A stretch of 38,637 bases of DNA from Caballeronia choica (GTDB lineage Bacteria > Pseudomonadota > Gammaproteobacteria > Burkholderiales > Burkholderiaceae): contig NZ_FCON02000074.1 in the NCBI RefSeq assembly GCF_001544535.1, positions 1 through 38,637 of the forward strand, read 5' to 3'. The translations under genes were made by a program, and so were the position numbers. Under the pieces are notes generated by a model. The model was not told the origin of the DNA and searched no databases. It was given only the letters and a program-made list of their open reading frames with translations. The first letter of the stretch is position 1. Each line of letters starts with the position of its first letter. Positions 32,395-38,637 of the stretch are shown here, piece after piece.

Positions 32395-33274
32395 TCGCTG
32401 GCGCTTGGGTTTGGGGTGGGGTGGGTTTGGGGCTGGTTGGGGTAACACCGTTTGATGCTTTTGCGCTTCTATGGAACTTGTATTCGTTTCGGTCTATTTG
32501 CTCTGCCCCTGTCCGGGGCGGGACTCACTTTCTTTGCTGCTGCAAAGAAAGTAAGCAAAGAAAGCAGCTTTCCACCGCCAATCCTTGCCATGCGCCGCCA
32601 GACCGCTCCCCCAGAGTGGTCCAACCGGGGGAGTGTCGTTAGCGGGGTTTCATCGTTGTTGGCATGTAGAAGAGGTACGGGCATCGCACCACGATACAAA
32701 GTGGACCAGCAGTCATTCATCCAGTCTCGCGCTTCGCGCTCACCCGTCAGGCAAAACTAAAACCCATCGCTACTTCGCTACGTTTGTGCATGCTGCATGC
32801 TTCAATTCACCGCTTAGCGAACCTGTCGTCGGGCACGAAGTGCCGGGACGGATGAATGACTGCTGTTCCACTTCGTTTAGCGGTGCGACGTGCGCGCCTC
32901 TTCTACATGCCAACAACGATCAAACCCCGCTAACGACACTCCCCCGGTTGGACCACTCCGATATAACGGGCTGGCGGCGCATGGCAAGCATTCGGGGTGG
33001 GAAGCTGCTTTCTTTGCTTACTTTCTTTGCAGCAGCAAAGAAAGTGAGTCCCGCCCCGGACAGGGGCAGAGCTAATAAACCAAAAACAAAGCAAGTTCCA
33101 TAGGAGCCTGAGCGCATCAAACGGTTGGGAAGCCCGCCCCCGACCCAAGCGCCAGCGATGACCCGTCCCGCCCCGGACAGGGGCAGAGCAAATAAACCAA
33201 TAAGAAAACAAGTTCCATAGAAGCGCAAAAACATCAAACGGGTGTAACCCAAAACCGACCCCAAGCGCCAGCGA
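32395..33274. repeat. 880-bp composite hairpin repeat inside the ribitol operon
   Basis: The gap between permease and ATPase genes is filled by a near-palindromic element. Left arm 32395-32722 and right arm 32850-33158 are inverted copies around a 127-base loop; 32500-32570 and 33002-33072 are identical over 71 bases, and a further 37-base block containing the GTGTCGTTAGCGGGG stretch is also shared. A third, partial copy in right-arm orientation occupies 33163-33274 and matches the left arm's outer end. Each copy ends in TCGCTGGCGCTTGGG or its complement. Within each arm, ACTTTCTTTGC and GCAAAGAAAGT form an 11-bp small hairpin (32527-32552; 33020-33045). No transposase is encoded; open frames inside it are repeat artefacts. 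Confidence 0.9.
33163..33274 (-). repeat. Third, partial copy of the hairpin repeat arm
   Basis: A shortened copy carries the CCCCGGACAGGGGC block, AACAAGTTCCATAGAAGCGC, ATCAAACGG and the terminal CCCAAGCGCCAGCGA. It lacks the inner CTTTCTTTGC hairpin and the GTGTCGTTAGCGGGG block. Its outer part is closer to the left arm (TTTTGCGCTTCTATGG) than to the adjacent right arm, which has GCGCTCAGGCTCCTATGG instead. It ends 5 bases from the ATPase stop codon. Confidence 0.8.
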
Positions 33275-33279
33275 ATAAC

Positions 33280-34080
33280 CTAAGCGTCCAGGGCCTGCCG
33301 CCGCCCAGCCCTCCGCGATACAGCATTCTCGGTAGCACCCGTAATCGCAGCGACGAGTTCCTGATTCGAGGAATCCGGATAGAACACGCCGTTGTTACGG
33401 CCAAGCCGCAACACCACGATCCGGTCCGCCACGGCGCGGACATCCTCCATGTTGTGGCTGATCATGATCACCGCGTGGCCGCGGTCGCGCACCCGCTCGA
33501 TCAGGTTCAGCACCTCAGCGGTCTGGGCCACGCCCAGCGCCGCCGTCGGCTCGTCGAGCATGATCAGCTTCGGGTCCAGCAGCAGCGAACGGGCGATCGC
33601 CACCGTCTGGCGCTGCCCGCCCGACAACGAAGCAACCACGTCCCGCACGCTCGGAATCCGCGCCGACAACTCGTTCAGGAGCGTCCACGCCTTCACTTCC
33701 ATCGCGACCTCGTCGAGGCGCAGCGGATTCAACTCGCGCCCGAGATAGATATTCGCGACGACATCGAGGTTTTCGCACAGCGCCAGGTCCTGGAACACCG
33801 TCGCGATGCCAAGATCGAGCGCCGCAGCCGGATCGGGCAGCGTGACCTCCTTGCCGCGAAAACTGATCGTGCCGGTGCTCGGTTGGTGGACGCCGGCGAG
33901 AACCTTCACCAGCGTCGATTTCCCGGCCCCGTTGTCGCCCACCAGCGCGACCACTTCACCGGCGTGCACGTCGAGCTCGATGTCCGTCAGGGCCGAGACC
34001 GCTCCGAAGTGCTTCGAGACGCCGCGCAGGCTCAGCACCAGCTCGCCCGAGCCGGACCGTGGTAGGGAGTTGTCAGTCAT
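33280..34080 (-). CDS. Sugar/polyol ABC transporter ATP-binding protein, single domain
   Basis: A 266-residue ATPase with Walker A GDNGAGKST (48-56), signature LSGGQ (152-156) and Walker B LIMLDEP (172-178). RbsA and XylG are about 500 residues with two ATPase domains; this one has a single domain, as in the FrcA subgroup, and would work as a homodimer. It lies between the binding-protein gene (68 bases) and the long repeat. The C-terminal end is arginine-rich (SRRAGRRQALDA). The substrate is inferred from the operon to be ribitol or a related pentitol. Confidence 0.92.
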   Translation of the reverse strand: MTDNSLPRSGSGELVLSLRGVSKHFGAVSALTDIELDVHAGEVVALVGDNGAGKSTLVKVLAGVHQPSTGTISFRGKEVTLPDPAAALDLGIATVFQDLALCENLDVVANIYLGRELNPLRLDEVAMEVKAWTLLNELSARIPSVRDVVASLSGGQRQTVAIARSLLLDPKLIMLDEPTAALGVAQTAEVLNLIERVRDRGHAVIMISHNMEDVRAVADRIVVLRLGRNNGVFYPDSSNQELVAAITGATENAVSRRAGRRQALDA

Positions 34081-34148
34081 GAGACGGATACCTCATCAGA
34101 GTGGACGGACCCGGCGTCGTGCCGGATCCCGTCCGGGATGGCGCCAGA

Positions 34149-35207
34149 TCAGTTCGTGATTCCCAGCTTCTTGCACCCTTCGGCATAGCGGTCGGTGCAG
34201 AGGTCCTTGGCGTTCGCGAACCCCTTGTCGACGACTTCCGCCTTCAGATTCTTCGCCGTGATCACCGCGGGCTTGAAGAGTTGGGACGGCGTGTTGAAGA
34301 GCGTCGTTTCAGCCTTCGGCGTCTGGCCCGACAGGAAGCCGACGGCCGCCCTCGCCGCCGCGGCCGCGACGATCTCGCTCGGCTTGAGGATCGTGTTGTA
34401 CTCGTCGCCAGCGATGATCAGTTGCAAGCCCGCAAGCGTCGCGTCGTTCCCGGTCACGGGGGGCACCGGGTTCACGCCCGCTGCCTTGAACGCCGCGACA
34501 GCCCCGCCGCCCGTGCCGTCGTTGGCGGCCACGACGCCGACAATCTGCGACCCGAAGCGCGTGATCTGCCCGCTGACCCACTGCTGGGCCTTCGGCGGCG
34601 CCCAGTCGGGCGTGTCGTACTCGGCCAGCGTCTTGTAGCCGCTGCCCTGCAACCCGGCGTGGATGCCCTTCTTGATCAATCCCGCCGCCGCGTCGGTCGG
34701 CGAACCGTTGACCTCGAGCACCCCGCCCTTTCCGGTCGGGACGCCCGTCTCCTTCAAGTGCTGGACCAGCGACTCCGCGATCGCCTTGCCGATCCCTTCG
34801 TTGTCGAACGAGACGTAGTAGTTGGCCGGCGTCGAAGGCACCGGCCGGTCATAGGCGATCACCTTGATGCCCTGGCCCTGCGCCATGTGGACCAGAGAAG
34901 CGGCAGCGGTCGAGTCCACCGGATCGAGGACGATCACCTTGGCGCCCTGCGCGATCACGGAATTGAACTGCTGCTGTTGCTGCGCGACGTCGGCATTGGC
35001 GTTCTGGTAGAGCACCTTGCAGTCGGGACAGAGCTTGCTCATTTCGGCCTTGAAGCCGGGGAAGTCATGCTGTTCGTAACGCGTCGACGCCTGGTCGGGC
35101 ATCAGGAAGGCGACCGTGCCACTGGGCGCGGCGAGTGCCGCCGTGCCGCTCATCAGGCTCAGGCTCAGCGCGCTGGCGCCGATCAGATGGTTCGAAAGTC
35201 TGGTCAT
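34149..35207 (-). CDS. Sugar/polyol periplasmic binding protein (XylF-like)
   Basis: A 352-residue type 1 periplasmic binding protein. A signal peptide (MTRLSNHLIGASALSLSLMS, cleaved after ALAA) is followed by GTVAFLMPDQASTRYEQHDF and VIVLDPVDSTAAASLVHMA, close to the D-xylose-binding XylF pattern. The ATG at 35207 is preceded by GGAGA; the longer frame from 35327 gives no signal peptide. Cys-x2-Cys (LCPDCKVL) occurs as in XylF-like proteins. It is the first transporter gene after the AraC regulator; in this operon the ligand is most likely ribitol. Confidence 0.92.
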   Translation of the reverse strand: MTRLSNHLIGASALSLSLMSGTAALAAPSGTVAFLMPDQASTRYEQHDFPGFKAEMSKLCPDCKVLYQNANADVAQQQQQFNSVIAQGAKVIVLDPVDSTAAASLVHMAQGQGIKVIAYDRPVPSTPANYYVSFDNEGIGKAIAESLVQHLKETGVPTGKGGVLEVNGSPTDAAAGLIKKGIHAGLQGSGYKTLAEYDTPDWAPPKAQQWVSGQITRFGSQIVGVVAANDGTGGGAVAAFKAAGVNPVPPVTGNDATLAGLQLIIAGDEYNTILKPSEIVAAAAARAAVGFLSGQTPKAETTLFNTPSQLFKPAVITAKNLKAEVVDKGFANAKDLCTDRYAEGCKKLGITN

Positions 35208-35506
35208 CTTGTGTCTCCGTGTTTTGGAAAAACTACGGCGCAGATGCTGCCGTGGTTGGGCCGCGGGTGAGGCTTCTTGTTGAAGTTCGTCAGCTTTGCC
35301 AATGGTGCCCAAACAAGTTCCTGACAAGCGCTTCGACTGCGTTAGCGCGGAGACGGACCACTGGCTGCGTCGTAGTTCATGGTGTCGTTAAGAACGGCGT
35401 CGAACGTTGCGTTTTGCTCGCCAGCACAACTGCCGAGCGTGGCTAAAGAATCAAACGAACATCGGGGTCGCGGGTACGTCGTGGACTGCCTTGTGCCAGC
35501 ACCGCG
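35208..35506. promoter_or_regulatory. Promoter region of the ribitol transport operon
   Basis: This 299-base gap follows the AraC gene and precedes the binding-protein gene. On the minus strand CTTGT occurs twice in direct orientation 11 bases apart (complement ACAAG at 35313-35317 and 35324-35328), about 110 bases before the start codon; AraC-family proteins bind direct half-sites one or two turns apart. No other feature is recognised. Confidence 0.3.
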
Positions 35507-36520
35507 CTAGCCGACCGCTTCGAGGGCGTGCGCAGGATCGGACGATTCAGTCGCGCTGGCAGCGTTGAGCTGCTGATACGCGCGCCATCGCGACGGCGAC
35601 ATCTCTTTCAGCAACAGAAACTGGCGATTGAAATTCGAGAGATTGTTGAAGCCCACCTGATAGCAGATATCGGTGATGCTCAGTTCGCCCGACATCAGCA
35701 ATTGGCACGCCAGATTGATGCGCAGACGGTTCACATACTGCACGAAGGGCACGCCCGTATGACGCCGGAAGTATCGCGAAAAGGCGCTGGCGCTTTGGCC
35801 GGCTAGCTCCGCCAGCTCCGTTTCGCGCAACTCCTGCGACAGGTTCTTGCCGATATAGGAAAGCACATGATTGATGCGCGTCTCGGCATAGTGCGACGGG
35901 TCCGCACGATAAGCGGCGCTTGCGAGCTTTGCCTGCTCGGTGCTTTGCACGAGCAAGTCGAGCAATTCAAGGAACAACGTGATGCGCCGCATGCCTTGCG
36001 CGCCCAGCATCTCGCGCATGATCGGCTCGGCGGCAGCGCCCGTTTTCGGCGTGAACAGCACACCCCACCGCGATGCATCGAGCAGGCACTCCACGCGCTT
36101 GAGTTCCCGGAACGCCTTGATGGCCTGCGCGATCACCTCGGCATCGAATTGCAGGATGAGACAGCGTTCGTCGACACGTTCGCCGTGCGGCACATTGCTG
36201 ACCCAGTTGTGCGGCAGGTTCGGTCCCGTCATCACGAGATTGCCGGGCTCGAAGCTGCCGATGAAATCGCCGACGAAGTATTTGCCCGTCGTCGAGGTAA
36301 TGATCTGGATTTCGTATTCAGGATGGAAGTGCCAGCGCACCGTGCGATACGGATAACCGTGCGACCAGACCTTGAACGATTCATCGCGCGGCACGGCCAC
36401 CAGTTCCAGGTCGGGCTGGAGGATGTTGAGATGCCGTGCGTCCTTACGCGCCGTGCGCGCCGCGCGGCAGTCATCGCACGTTCCGCATCGACACGCCATG
36501 CCGCTGACACTTGTCTCCAT
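35507..36520 (-). CDS. AraC-family regulator, candidate ribitol regulator
   Basis: A 337-residue protein. Residues about 50-130 form an AraC-type cupin sensor (RWHFHPEYEIQIITSTTGKY; GNLVMTGPNLPHNWVS), and the C-terminal 100 residues carry two helix-turn-helix motifs (LAELAGQSASAFSRYFRRHT; ITDICYQVGFNNLSNFNRQF). It is upstream of, and on the same strand as, the ribitol transporter and enzymes, and is the obvious activator. The N-terminus (MACRCGTCDDC, residues 8-18) has four cysteines as C-x-C-x2-C-x2-C, unusual for the family; a later start would remove it, but no better ribosome site was found. Confidence 0.9.
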   Translation of the reverse strand: METSVSGMACRCGTCDDCRAARTARKDARHLNILQPDLELVAVPRDESFKVWSHGYPYRTVRWHFHPEYEIQIITSTTGKYFVGDFIGSFEPGNLVMTGPNLPHNWVSNVPHGERVDERCLILQFDAEVIAQAIKAFRELKRVECLLDASRWGVLFTPKTGAAAEPIMREMLGAQGMRRITLFLELLDLLVQSTEQAKLASAAYRADPSHYAETRINHVLSYIGKNLSQELRETELAELAGQSASAFSRYFRRHTGVPFVQYVNRLRINLACQLLMSGELSITDICYQVGFNNLSNFNRQFLLLKEMSPSRWRAYQQLNAASATESSDPAHALEAVG

Positions 36521-36727
36521 CTGTCCGCCTCCTGACCTGCTATTTTTTTAGAGCGATTCGCGTCAATCGCATCGCGCTTTGCCATGTGTGAAAGTTAGCC
36601 CTGTCGCGGACATTTCACCACTGAAAATGAGACTGCAAACCGATACTAATTTGCATCGGGGTAAGTCCGTACGGGGTTTGGAGTCAACTTTTGTGCAATG
36701 CAGCAGCCTTGCCAGCTATGCGCAGCG
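36521..36727. promoter_or_regulatory. Intergenic region upstream of the AraC gene
   Basis: A 207-base region between the AraC start and the cytochrome c stop, both on the minus strand. An AT-rich patch (CTATTTTTTTAGAGCG, 36539-36554) close to the AraC start could be part of its promoter. No clear hairpin terminator is seen after the cytochrome gene. Confidence 0.3.
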
Positions 36728-38038
36728 CTATTTATGAATCCCGTCGCGCAGCGCGATCACTTGGTGGGCGGTCACCGGCGCCGCGCTATTGCCCCACGTG
36801 CCGCGAACAAACGTCAGGACCTGCGCCATCTCCTCGCTCGTCAGCTTCTTGTCGAACGCGGGCATCTTTTCCCGCGGCGGACCGCTCGTTGTCTGCGGAC
36901 TTTGCCCTCCTTCGACCAGAAGCCGGATCAGCGATGTCGGATCGGCCGCAAGGACAGCCGGATTGCCCGCCAGCCGGGGGTACTTCAGAGGCTTTCCCAT
37001 CCCGTCGGCCTGATGGCATTTGGCGCAGAACGACAAAAAAATGCCAGCGCCCGGACGTTGGACCGCGCCCGTGCGCAGCGCTTCAACGCCCTGTCGAGCG
37101 CGCAGCGAAGCCGGCTCATAAGCACCTGATGGGCGTTGGGCCGGCAGACTTTTCAGGTAACGGGCAATTGCGGTGAGGTCATCGTCGCTCATGTATTGGG
37201 TGCTGTCCTCGACGACTTGCACCATGCTGCCAAAAGTCACCAGCCCGCCGCCGTGACCATTTTTTAGAAACGACGCAATGTGTTCGGCCGGTACACGTCC
37301 CAGTCCGGAACCCGAGTCCGCTGTGAGGTTGGGCGCGAACCAATGGTCATTTACGCCGCCGATGAGATAGGCATCCGAGCTTTCGGTGTAGGCGCGCTCT
37401 TCAAAGGCCGGGCCACGCGGCGTGTGGCAGGCACCGCAATGTCCGAGTCCCTGCACGAGGTAAGCGCCGCGATTCCATTGCGCGTCGCGGTCACTGCGTG
37501 GCTCGTACACGCCGTTGGGTGCGAACGCCAGGTTCCAGAACGCCAGGACCCAGCGTTGGTTGAACGGAAACGGCAACTTGGTCGCGGGCGGTTGCGTATG
37601 AACGGGTTGCACGCCATGCAGGAAGTACGCGTAGAGGGCACGCATGTCGTCGTCTGCGATCTTCGAGTATGACGGATACGGCATCGCTGGATACAGATGC
37701 TTCCCGCCACGCGCGACGCCCTCGCGCAGCGTGCGTGCAAAATCCTCATAGCGGTAGGCGCCGATACCGTACTGCGGGTCGGGCGTGATGTTGCTGCTGA
37801 CGATCGTTCCGAATGGAGACGCCATTCCCAGGCCGCCCGCAAACGGAGCGCCACCCTTCGGCGCCGTGTGGCAGCCCGCGCAGTCTGCTGCTTTCGCGAG
37901 GTAGTCGCCGCGTGCGATCAGGGCCGCGTCGTCGACAGGCGTAGCTCCATCTATCGTTTGCCCGGTAGCGTCGCCGCTGGCGCTCATCGCCAGGCCAATG
38001 GCGACTAGCCGGACCATGATCGCTCGAAGTCTGGACAT
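36728..38038 (-). CDS. Triheme cytochrome c (membrane dehydrogenase-type subunit)
   Basis: A 436-residue exported protein with a signal peptide of about 26 residues and three CxxCH haem sites: C53-C56-H57 (CAGCH), C201-C204-H205 (CGACH) and C338-C341-H342 (CAKCH). Candidate methionine ligands follow each domain. The size and spacing match the cytochrome subunit of alcohol, gluconate or sorbitol dehydrogenases of the periplasmic membrane type, which passes electrons to quinone or to an oxidase. No dehydrogenase subunit is next to it; instead it is downstream of cytochrome oxidase genes (4-base gap to the membrane protein), so it may feed that oxidase. Confidence 0.9.
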   Translation of the reverse strand: MSRLRAIMVRLVAIGLAMSASGDATGQTIDGATPVDDAALIARGDYLAKAADCAGCHTAPKGGAPFAGGLGMASPFGTIVSSNITPDPQYGIGAYRYEDFARTLREGVARGGKHLYPAMPYPSYSKIADDDMRALYAYFLHGVQPVHTQPPATKLPFPFNQRWVLAFWNLAFAPNGVYEPRSDRDAQWNRGAYLVQGLGHCGACHTPRGPAFEERAYTESSDAYLIGGVNDHWFAPNLTADSGSGLGRVPAEHIASFLKNGHGGGLVTFGSMVQVVEDSTQYMSDDDLTAIARYLKSLPAQRPSGAYEPASLRARQGVEALRTGAVQRPGAGIFLSFCAKCHQADGMGKPLKYPRLAGNPAVLAADPTSLIRLLVEGGQSPQTTSGPPREKMPAFDKKLTSEEMAQVLTFVRGTWGNSAAPVTAHQVIALRDGIHK

Positions 38039-38042
38039 GGGT

Positions 38043-38543
38043 TCACCACCCCGCGCATGGCGACACGACCAGGGCCGCCATCGCCGTCAGCAACAGTCCG
38101 AGCATGAAAACCGGACTGCCGAGGACGCCGACCAGCGCGAGAAATCGCGTGCGCCTTCCACGCTCCGGCAAGCCTGCTGCACTGCTTTCATCAAGGTCGG
38201 TACGTGCCGCACGCCAACTCGTCCAGGCCGCCGCAAAGCCCAGGCTGCCGAGCACAAAAGCCCCCACGCTCACAGCGGCAACGATTCGCAAAAGCGACGT
38301 GAGTTCCGGCGCGGACAAAGGGTGCCCCATCGGAAAGCACGCTTGCGAGGCTAACGCTTCACTCGTGCAAATCTGGATGATCCACGCGAGCGGCGCCACG
38401 ACCAATCCCGCCAGCAGGAACACTGGCCGGACTCGTTCGCGCTTCGGTGCCGGATGCGTCGCGCGCCGCGACCCACCGGCGCCATCGGAGGGCGAACTCG
38501 CAGAACCGGACGGCGGCCGAACCATCTGCGCAAGCACGTTCAT
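38043..38543 (-). CDS. Small three-helix membrane protein of the oxidase operon
   Basis: A 166-residue protein from the ATG at 38543, 4 bases after the subunit III stop. After a polar, proline-rich N-terminus it has three membrane helices: PVFLLAGLVVAPLAWIIQIC, LLRIVAAVSVGAFVLGSLGF and LVGVLGSPVFMLGLLLTAMA. I do not recognise a named family. Its place between oxidase subunit III and cytochrome c genes suggests an accessory or assembly role in the terminal oxidase. Longer frames starting before 38543 run into the oxidase gene and are rejected. Confidence 0.75.
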   Translation of the reverse strand: MNVLAQMVRPPSGSASSPSDGAGGSRRATHPAPKRERVRPVFLLAGLVVAPLAWIIQICTSEALASQACFPMGHPLSAPELTSLLRIVAAVSVGAFVLGSLGFAAAWTSWRAARTDLDESSAAGLPERGRRTRFLALVGVLGSPVFMLGLLLTAMAALVVSPCAGW

Positions 38544-38547
38544 TCTC

Positions 38548-38637
38548 CTAAAGCACGTAGGGCGACAAGTACAGCGTCGTAAAGATGAACAACCACACGA
38601 CGTCCACGAAGTGCCAATACAGCCCACCGATAGTTAG
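38548..38637 (-). CDS. Cytochrome c oxidase subunit III, C-terminus (partial)
   Basis: The last 29 residues plus stop are present; the gene continues beyond the right edge. The translation has GGLYWHFVDVVWLFIFTTLY followed by LSPYVL. The run YWHFVDVVWLF is the hallmark of the final helix of haem-copper oxidase subunit III. The stop overlaps the ribosome site of the next gene (TAGGAGA then ATG). The subtype (aa3, caa3 or other) cannot be decided from this fragment. Confidence 0.88.
   Translation of the reverse strand, partial: LTIGGLYWHFVDVVWLFIFTTLYLSPYVL

Noticed and set aside
32452-32760. Open frames of about 100 codons inside the long repeat on both strands, including 32920-33264 on the minus strand
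   Set aside because: They lie on the two arms of the same inverted repeat and give near-identical translations (LFALPLSGAGLTFFAAAKKV) in opposite directions, with no ribosome sites. They are repeat artefacts often over-annotated as hypothetical proteins.
1-38637. CRISPR arrays, tRNA or rRNA genes, insertion sequences, prophage genes
   Set aside because: No regularly spaced short direct repeats, cloverleaf with a CCA end, rRNA-like conserved sequence, transposase or phage protein was seen on reading through the window; a dedicated search could still find a tRNA I overlooked.

Overview
The window is high-GC DNA with compact operons, clean Shine-Dalgarno sites and many LysR, GntR, MarR and AraC regulators. 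It reads as a chromosomal segment of a Burkholderiales bacterium, most likely of the Paraburkholderia/Caballeronia/Burkholderia group. Support comes from the sdhC N-terminus at the left edge, the Porin_4-type porin and a long hairpin-forming intergenic repeat of the kind I recall from Burkholderia genomes. It looks like a metabolic accessory region between two respiratory loci: sdhC (leftmost 78 bases, minus strand) and a cytochrome c oxidase subunit III gene (rightmost 90 bases, minus strand).

Layout from left to right. (1) sdhC start, divergent from a LysR regulator. (2) A GntR/UTRA regulator heading a tight operon of an AprA-like flavoprotein, an AprB-like two-cluster ferredoxin, a HEAT-repeat protein and a stand-alone DUF971/GBBH-like N-terminal domain; I know of no described pathway for this set. 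(3) A siderophore-interacting flavin reductase divergent from a MarR regulator, with two operator-like palindromes three helical turns apart. (4) A para-nitrophenol/hydroquinone module: WrbA-type quinone reductase, hydroquinone dioxygenase small and large subunits on the minus strand; a PnpA-like monooxygenase and a porin on the plus strand; and a LysR regulator. The 584-bp divergent promoter region holds three exact GTT-N11-AAC boxes. (5) About 1 kb with two small hypothetical genes, a short coding remnant and TGCAATGCA palindromes. (6) A TauABC-type ABC transporter without tauD. (7) A minus-strand operon of flavin monooxygenase, RidA and DUF1028. (8) A LysR regulator, a Rieske oxygenase with a Glu bridging residue and a PotABCD-type transporter, then a nucleoside deaminase. 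(9) A DUF899 protein. (10) A ribitol catabolic operon on the minus strand: AraC regulator, sugar-binding protein, single-domain ATPase, permease, ribitol 2-dehydrogenase and D-ribulokinase. An 880-bp hairpin repeat sits between the ATPase and permease genes. (11) A triheme cytochrome c, a small membrane protein and the end of cytochrome oxidase subunit III.

How they work together. Module 4 would oxidise p-nitrophenol (or a related phenol) to benzoquinone, reduce it to hydroquinone and cleave the ring, but the genes after ring cleavage are not in the window. Module 10 would import ribitol, oxidise it to D-ribulose and phosphorylate it to D-ribulose 5-phosphate. Modules 7 and 8 are back to back and look like uptake and oxidative breakdown of an unidentified amine. 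The best candidates for undescribed biology are module 2 and the paired modules 7 and 8. No rRNA, tRNA, CRISPR array, insertion sequence or phage gene was recognised.
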